Assembly: GCA_014860805.1 (NCBI GenBank) | Contig: JACZJB010000042.1 | Location: forward strand, 1-34,772 | Direction: 5' to 3' | From: Anaerolineales bacterium | GTDB taxonomy: Bacteria > Chloroflexota > Anaerolineae > Anaerolineales > Villigracilaceae | Length of the DNA stretch: 34,772 bases | In this document: piece after piece, positions 30,200 through 34,772 of the stretch | Layout of the letters: each line of letters begins with the position of its first letter | Numbering within the stretch: position 1 is the first letter of the stretch | Made by a program: the position numbers and the translations under genes | Notes under the pieces: model-generated | Told to the model about the DNA's origin: nothing | Seen by the model: the letters and a program-made list of their open reading frames with translations, nothing else | Databases searched by the model: none

Positions 30200-31105
30200 A
30201 TGAAGAAAAAAGAAGCGTTGTGGTTTTATATGCTAGTATTTCCCTGGGTATTTGGTTTTATCGTCCTCACTCTGGGACCGATGCTCTATTCATTTTTTCT
30301 CAGTTTGACCAACTGGGATCTGTTCACCCCACCACAGTTCATCGGCTGGGATAATTACGCCCGGCTATTCACCGAAGACAAGATTTTCTGGAAAACAGTT
30401 TTCAATACTTTATATTACGCATTTATCTCCGTGCCATTGGGCATGCTTTTCTCTCTTTTTATTACTTATTTCCTGAATAGACCGATCAAAGGCTCGGCGA
30501 TCTACCGCACCTTGTACTACATCCCTGCGACTGTGCCCGGGGTGGCTTCAGCGTTGCTATTCAAGTGGCTCCTCGCGCCTGATGCCGGGATGATCAATCG
30601 CTTTCTCGCGATCTTCGGCATGGATGGACCTGCTTGGTTGTTAGAACCTGACTGGGTCAAGCCTGCACTGATCCTGATGTCCTTATGGACAGTGGGTGCC
30701 AATATCACTTTGCTGATGGCGGGAATGAAGAGCATCCCTACGGAATTTTATGAAGCGGCTGAACTAGATGGCGCATCTCCAATTGCTCAGTATTATCAAA
30801 TCACCCTGCCATTGCTGACGCCGGTCATCTTTTTCAACCTGATCAATGGCTTGATCGGCGCACTGCAAGTATTCACTCAGATATACATTATGACCGGTAC
30901 TGGCGGCGCCAATATGGGTGGACCGAACAACGCCAGCATGATGATCGTGCCGTATCTCTTCAACAATGGCTTCCGTTTTTACAAAATGGGCTATGCCTCC
31001 GCCATCGCCTGGATCCTGTTTGTGCTGGTAATGGTTTTGACCCTTTTGGTATTCCGCTCCTCAAGTGCCTGGGTCTATTACGAATCAGAGGTGCGCAAAT
31101 CATGA
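30200..31105 (+). CDS. ABC sugar transporter permease, MalF/UgpA type
   Basis: 301 residues, six membrane helices. The cytoplasmic EAA loop reads EFYEAAELDGASPIAQYYQITLPLLTP, which docks the ATPase. FWKTVFNTLYYAFISVPLGMLFSLF begins the conserved permease core. ATG 30200 has AGG 8 nt upstream and lies 4 nt after the GH30 stop. It overlaps the second permease by 4 nt (ATGA). No ATPase gene is in the operon, so a shared MsmK/UgpC-like ATPase elsewhere is expected. Confidence 0.93.
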   Translation: MKKKEALWFYMLVFPWVFGFIVLTLGPMLYSFFLSLTNWDLFTPPQFIGWDNYARLFTEDKIFWKTVFNTLYYAFISVPLGMLFSLFITYFLNRPIKGSAIYRTLYYIPATVPGVASALLFKWLLAPDAGMINRFLAIFGMDGPAWLLEPDWVKPALILMSLWTVGANITLLMAGMKSIPTEFYEAAELDGASPIAQYYQITLPLLTPVIFFNLINGLIGALQVFTQIYIMTGTGGANMGGPNNASMMIVPYLFNNGFRFYKMGYASAIAWILFVLVMVLTLLVFRSSSAWVYYESEVRKS

Positions 31106-31953
31106 ACAAAATGGGTAGGATCGAAAAGTTTTTTACATATCTCATCCTTACAGGATTGGGAGTGTTGCTGGCGGCGCCGTTCATGTATATGATTTCCATG
31201 TCCTTGGCAAGCGACGCCACATCAGCCAAACTTACCTTCACCTTCATCCCGGGCGAATTTCATTTCGAGAATTTCGTACGGGTCTTCACTTCCAACCTAA
31301 ATTTCGGTCGGTTTCTAATCAATAGCTTGATACTGGTATTCTTCTCGATGGCGGGGCAGGTACTGGTCAGCAGTTTAGTGGCGTATGCATTTGCGCGTTT
31401 GCGCGCCCCAGGAAAAGAGATCATTTTCATCATCCTGCTCTCAACTATGATGATCCCCACCGAAGTGACGCTCATCCCACAGTTTGTCCTGTTCACCAAA
31501 TTGGACTGGATCAACACCCTACTTCCTTTGATTGTGCCGAATTTTTTTGGTGGCGCATACAATATTTTCTTACTGCGTCAGTTCATTACCCGCATCCCTG
31601 TGGAGTTGGATGAAGCCGCGCAAATTGACGGCTTGAATTTCTTCGGCATTTACGTTTACATCATCCTGCCTTTGATCCGTCCCGCACTGGTGGCGGTGGC
31701 AATCTTTACTTTTGTTTGGAACTGGGGCGCATTCTTCGGTCCGCTGATCTACGTCAACGATGTCAGCAAAATGCCTCTGGCATTGGGTGTACAGATTCTG
31801 AGCGCTACCAACAGCGCCGGTCAAGTTCCGCCCTGGAATCTGGTCATGGTGGGGGCTCTGGTGTTGACCGTGCCGATGATCCTGGTCTATTTCTTTGGTC
31901 AACGCTTCATGGATCAGTTAAGTCTGTCAGGCGGCAGTGCGGGGATCAAGTGA
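31102..31953 (+). CDS. ABC sugar transporter permease, MalG/UgpE type
   Basis: 283 residues, six membrane helices. EAA loop VELDEAAQIDGLNFFGIYVYIILPLIRPAL. N-terminal helix YLILTGLGVLLAAPFMYMISMSLAS and core FGRFLINSLILVFFSMAGQVLVSSLVAYAFARL are typical of the second CUT1 permease. The start codon overlaps the stop of the first permease, so the two are translated together. It pairs with the other permease to form the membrane channel for the sugar delivered by the lipoprotein. Confidence 0.93.
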   Translation: MNKMGRIEKFFTYLILTGLGVLLAAPFMYMISMSLASDATSAKLTFTFIPGEFHFENFVRVFTSNLNFGRFLINSLILVFFSMAGQVLVSSLVAYAFARLRAPGKEIIFIILLSTMMIPTEVTLIPQFVLFTKLDWINTLLPLIVPNFFGGAYNIFLLRQFITRIPVELDEAAQIDGLNFFGIYVYIILPLIRPALVAVAIFTFVWNWGAFFGPLIYVNDVSKMPLALGVQILSATNSAGQVPPWNLVMVGALVLTVPMILVYFFGQRFMDQLSLSGGSAGIK

Positions 31954-31987
31954 CCTATTCTTTCAATATTCTTTTTGTGGCGGCGAA

Positions 31988-33991
31988 ATGCTAAATATCA
32001 ATAAAATTTACTACGGCGGGGATTACAACCCCGAACAATGGACAGAGGAAATTTGGCGAGAAGATATGCGCCTGATGCGCGAAGCAGGCGTCAACCTGGT
32101 CTCGCTTGGTATTTTTAGTTGGGCAAAACTGGAACCCAAGCCCGGTCTATATCAATTCGACTGGCTGGATCGCATCTTGGATTTATTACATGCCAATGGT
32201 GTGCAAGTTGCATTGGCAACAGCGACTGCTTCCCCCCCGCCCTGGTTTTCGCGTCTTCATCCTGAAAGTTGGCCCGTGGCTGCGGATGGAATCTCCTATA
32301 AACCGGGATCGCGCCAATTCTATTGCCCGAATAGCGCGGCGTACCGTGAAGCATCCTCCAGATTGGCAGGCGAGATGGCGCGGCGATACGGTCAACATCC
32401 GGCAGTTTGGATGTGGCATGTGAATAATGAATATGGATGTCACGTTCATGAGTGTTATTGTCCCGTCTGTACCAAAACCTTTCAGGAATGGCTGCGTGAA
32501 AGATATAAAAGTGTGGATGTATTAAATGATGTTTGGGGAACAGCGTTCTGGTCGTTGGGCATCAGTGATTGGGCGGATGTTCAACTGCCGAATCGCACCA
32601 CCTCGTATCGCAATCCGGCACAGGTGTTGGATTTTCGCCGTTTCATGAATCATTCCCTTCTAAATCTTTTCAAAGCGGAAATTGAAGCCATTCGGTCAAC
32701 AGGCGCAACACAACCGCTCTTTACCAACTCCGTGTTTGGATTGAAAGCCCTGGATGGTTTTGAATGGGCAAAGTATCAAGATGTTACTGCCATTGACATG
32801 TACATTGATCCTGCCCACGGTGATCAAGCATGGAAGGACGGCGCGTTCTGGCATGATCTCACCCGCAGTTGGGGGCGCGGAAAACCTTATTTATTGGTGG
32901 AGCAGACTACCAGTCAGGTCAATTGGCGGGCAGTCAATTCACTCAAGGCACCGGGCACGATCCGCACACTTAGTTATCAGGCATTGGCGCGCGGCGCATC
33001 TAGTGTGATGTTCTTCCAATGGCGCGCATCCAAAAGCGGCGCAGAAAAATACCACGCAGGAATGATTCCCCACTACGGCGTGGATGGGAGCCGCATTTTC
33101 GCTGAAGTCAAACAAATAGGCGCGGAATTTGCGCATCTGGAAAGATTGGGCTCACAGCAAGCACATGCGCAAGTCGGCATTCTGTTTAGTTATGAGAATG
33201 TCTGGGCGCTGGAAATCGACTCCAAGCCCGCTCAACTGGATGCATGGAACGTGTTGCGTCCCTGGTACAACGCGCTTATCGAACAAAATATTCCATTGGA
33301 TTTTATCCACCCGAATGATGATCTCAGCCGATACAAGGTATTGATTGCTCCATTGCTTTATCAAATATCTGAAGCCCAAGCAGAGAATCTAAAGTCTTTT
33401 GTGCAAGCAGGTGGCTTGTTGTTGATGACCTATTTCAGCGGCGTCACCGATTTGAACGAACGCATCTGGCTGGGCGGTTACCCAGCTTTGTTGCAGAATC
33501 TGCTTGGAATCAAAGTAGAAGAATGGCAACCTTTCCAGCCGGGAAAAACCAATCAAATGCTGGTAGATGATAAATCAATTAGTTGTTCCCACTGGGCAGA
33601 TCTGTTATATACAACCACCGCAGAAACAATTGCAACTTATATTGAAGATTTCTACGCCGGCAGACCTGCCCTCACCCGCAACCGCTACGGCGCAGGGACA
33701 GCCTATTACGCCGGCACCCTACCCGACCAGGCTTGGCTTCGCAACTGGATCAAGAAAATTTGTGCAGAACAGGGAGTTGAATCGCTGGTCGAAGCCGACC
33801 CGGATATAGAAGCCGGACTGCGAGCCGGCGCATATGGCTCATCAACCCTGGTTTTGGTAAATCATGCCAACCGGACTGCACAGGTCGATCTAATGGGAAA
33901 ACGTGGGCGTTCTCTGCTGGATGAGCGTCCTGTTACAAACAACCTGACATTGGACCCATACGGTGTAATGGTTTTGGAATTGGAACAATAA
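31988..33991 (+). CDS. Beta-galactosidase, GH42
   Basis: 667 residues from ATG 31988; an in-frame ATG at 31937 would overlap the permease gene. The start IYYGGDYNPEQWTEEIWREDM is diagnostic for GH42. Acid/base Glu148 is in WMWHVNNEYGCH, nucleophile Glu305 in YLLVEQTTSQVNW, and the Cys zinc cluster in CHVHECYCPVC. FFQWRASKSGAEKYHAGM and a trimerisation domain (ALLYQISEAQAENLKSFVQAGG) follow. There is no signal peptide, so it acts in the cytoplasm on imported galactosides, releasing galactose for GalT. It follows the permeases in the operon. Confidence 0.95.
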   Translation: MLNINKIYYGGDYNPEQWTEEIWREDMRLMREAGVNLVSLGIFSWAKLEPKPGLYQFDWLDRILDLLHANGVQVALATATASPPPWFSRLHPESWPVAADGISYKPGSRQFYCPNSAAYREASSRLAGEMARRYGQHPAVWMWHVNNEYGCHVHECYCPVCTKTFQEWLRERYKSVDVLNDVWGTAFWSLGISDWADVQLPNRTTSYRNPAQVLDFRRFMNHSLLNLFKAEIEAIRSTGATQPLFTNSVFGLKALDGFEWAKYQDVTAIDMYIDPAHGDQAWKDGAFWHDLTRSWGRGKPYLLVEQTTSQVNWRAVNSLKAPGTIRTLSYQALARGASSVMFFQWRASKSGAEKYHAGMIPHYGVDGSRIFAEVKQIGAEFAHLERLGSQQAHAQVGILFSYENVWALEIDSKPAQLDAWNVLRPWYNALIEQNIPLDFIHPNDDLSRYKVLIAPLLYQISEAQAENLKSFVQAGGLLLMTYFSGVTDLNERIWLGGYPALLQNLLGIKVEEWQPFQPGKTNQMLVDDKSISCSHWADLLYTTTAETIATYIEDFYAGRPALTRNRYGAGTAYYAGTLPDQAWLRNWIKKICAEQGVESLVEADPDIEAGLRAGAYGSSTLVLVNHANRTAQVDLMGKRGRSLLDERPVTNNLTLDPYGVMVLELEQ

Positions 33992-33997
33992 CCATTC

Positions 33998-34772
33998 ATG
34001 AATGATTTCCCTCATCGTCGCTACAACATTCTGACCCGTGAATGGGTGCTCGTCTCCCCGCACCGCGCCAAACGTCCCTGGCTGGGGCAAGTTGAAAAAC
34101 AGGCGCTTGAACAACTCCCAACATATGACCCAACCTGTTATCTTTGTCCGCGCAACAAACGGGCGGGCGGAATTTTCAACCCGGATTACACTGACGCCTA
34201 TGTCTTCGAAAATGACTTCGCCGCACTGTTGCCAGCCTTGGAAGAAAAACCCGCTTCGGACTCCCCTTTGCTTGTTTCTGCTCCCGAACAGGGGCAATGT
34301 CTGGTAGTTTGCTTCTCACCCCGCCACGACCTGACCCTGCCCGAACTCGAATTGCCCGCCATCGAAAATATACTCAAGACCTGGTCGCAGGCATCAGATG
34401 ATTTATCGAAAAAAGATTTCATTCAATATGTACAGGTCTTTGAGAACAAAGGCGCGATGATGGGTTGTTCCAACCCGCATCCGCACAGCCAGGTTTGGGC
34501 GCAATCCCAACCGCCGAATGAAATCGTCAAAGAACTTGCTTCACAACGCGACTATTACGAAACGCATAATCGTCCATTATTACTGGATTACGTTCAAGAG
34601 GAACTTAAGCGCAAGGAAAGGGTCTTGTTTTCCAACGACCACTTCACAGCCGTAGCTCCCTACTGGGCGGTCTGGCCATTTGAAATTTTAGTCTTGGCCC
34701 ACCGTCCAACGCAATATCTGAGCGATTTATCAGTTTCAGAAATATCCGCACTGGCGGATATATTCAAGCTGT
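33998..34772 (+). CDS. galT: Galactose-1-phosphate uridylyltransferase, 3' end beyond window
   Basis: 258 residues visible; the window ends inside the gene. The start (FPHRRYNILTREWVLVSPHRAKRPW) matches GalT, which swaps UMP between UDP-glucose and galactose-1-phosphate in the Leloir pathway. YLCPRNKRAGG carries one Cys of the structural zinc site, VFENDFAALLP follows, and the active site reads GCSNPHPHSQVWA with the nucleophilic second His; the usual G of HPHGQ is S here. FEILVLAHRPTQYLSDLS is also family-typical. ATG 33998 lies 6 nt after the GH42 stop, with no clear ribosome-binding site, so it is probably coupled to GH42. Confidence 0.93.
   Translation, partial: MNDFPHRRYNILTREWVLVSPHRAKRPWLGQVEKQALEQLPTYDPTCYLCPRNKRAGGIFNPDYTDAYVFENDFAALLPALEEKPASDSPLLVSAPEQGQCLVVCFSPRHDLTLPELELPAIENILKTWSQASDDLSKKDFIQYVQVFENKGAMMGCSNPHPHSQVWAQSQPPNEIVKELASQRDYYETHNRPLLLDYVQEELKRKERVLFSNDHFTAVAPYWAVWPFEILVLAHRPTQYLSDLSVSEISALADIFKL

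Noticed and set aside
1-34772. CRISPR array, rRNA or tRNA genes
   Set aside because: No regularly spaced direct repeats of 25-40 bp and no tRNA- or rRNA-like sequence were noticed while reading the gaps between genes.

Overview
The window looks like chromosome of an uncultured-type member of the Anaerolineae (phylum Chloroflexota). This is an inference from gene content and style: an archaeal-type mevalonate pathway (HMG-CoA synthase of the archaeal family, a DUF35 zinc-ribbon/OB-fold protein, class II HMG-CoA reductase), ECF sigma/DUF4097 and ROK/CUT1 sugar modules, and many short dispersed palindromic repeats at gene ends. I cannot assign a genus.

Layout. (1) 1-4640 is a visibly AT-rich block on the + strand: a membrane-anchored VWA-like protein, a large polytopic membrane protein, a GT4-like and a GT2-like glycosyltransferase. 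Composition changes abruptly at about 4.65 kb, where a WecA/WbpL-like phosphoglycosyl transferase and a heparinase II/III-family protein continue a cell-surface polysaccharide theme. (2) 7.9-10.7 kb is an envelope-stress-like module: a small membrane protein, a DUF4097 beta-helix protein, and a divergent ECF sigma factor with a putative anti-sigma. Two matching ECF-type promoters lie back to back between the divergent genes. (3) 10.75-17.4 kb (- strand) holds HMG-CoA reductase, a YgeY-like hydrolase, a MerB (organomercurial lyase)-like gene, a DMT transporter, HMG-CoA synthase and a thiolase-like protein. (4) 17.5-24.8 kb (+ strand) has an acyltransferase-3 membrane protein, a GAF-GAF sensor kinase, dnaA with a 464-nt upstream region, a GT-C-like membrane protein, and the DUF35 protein expected to work with HMG-CoA synthase. 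(5) 24.9-25.8 kb is a small disturbed zone with an excisionase-type HTH protein and a remnant of comM. (6) 25.9 kb to the end is a galactoside/galactan-type utilisation operon: ROK repressor, CUT1 ABC transporter (lipoprotein plus two permeases, no ATPase), GH30 lipoprotein, GH42 beta-galactosidase and galT (cut by the window end).

The most striking observation is at 14187-14855. The MerB-like gene has an in-frame UGA at the position of the second catalytic cysteine. The UGA is followed at bacterial SECIS distance by a stem-loop with an AGUC apical loop, close to the E. coli fdhF loop GGUC. Reading UGA as selenocysteine restores a 222-residue protein of normal family length with active-site residues C89, D92 and U150. 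The gene sits 11 nt downstream of a homologue of YgeY, a hydrolase family linked to selenium metabolism by phylogenetic profiling, and 14 nt upstream of a transporter gene. Together they look like an undescribed selenium-linked operon.

Other notable points are a thiolase-like protein beside HMG-CoA synthase that has lost both the nucleophilic Cys and the GHP His, a palindromic repeat inserted in frame inside the heparinase gene, and an operator-like inverted repeat embedded in the ROK promoter.
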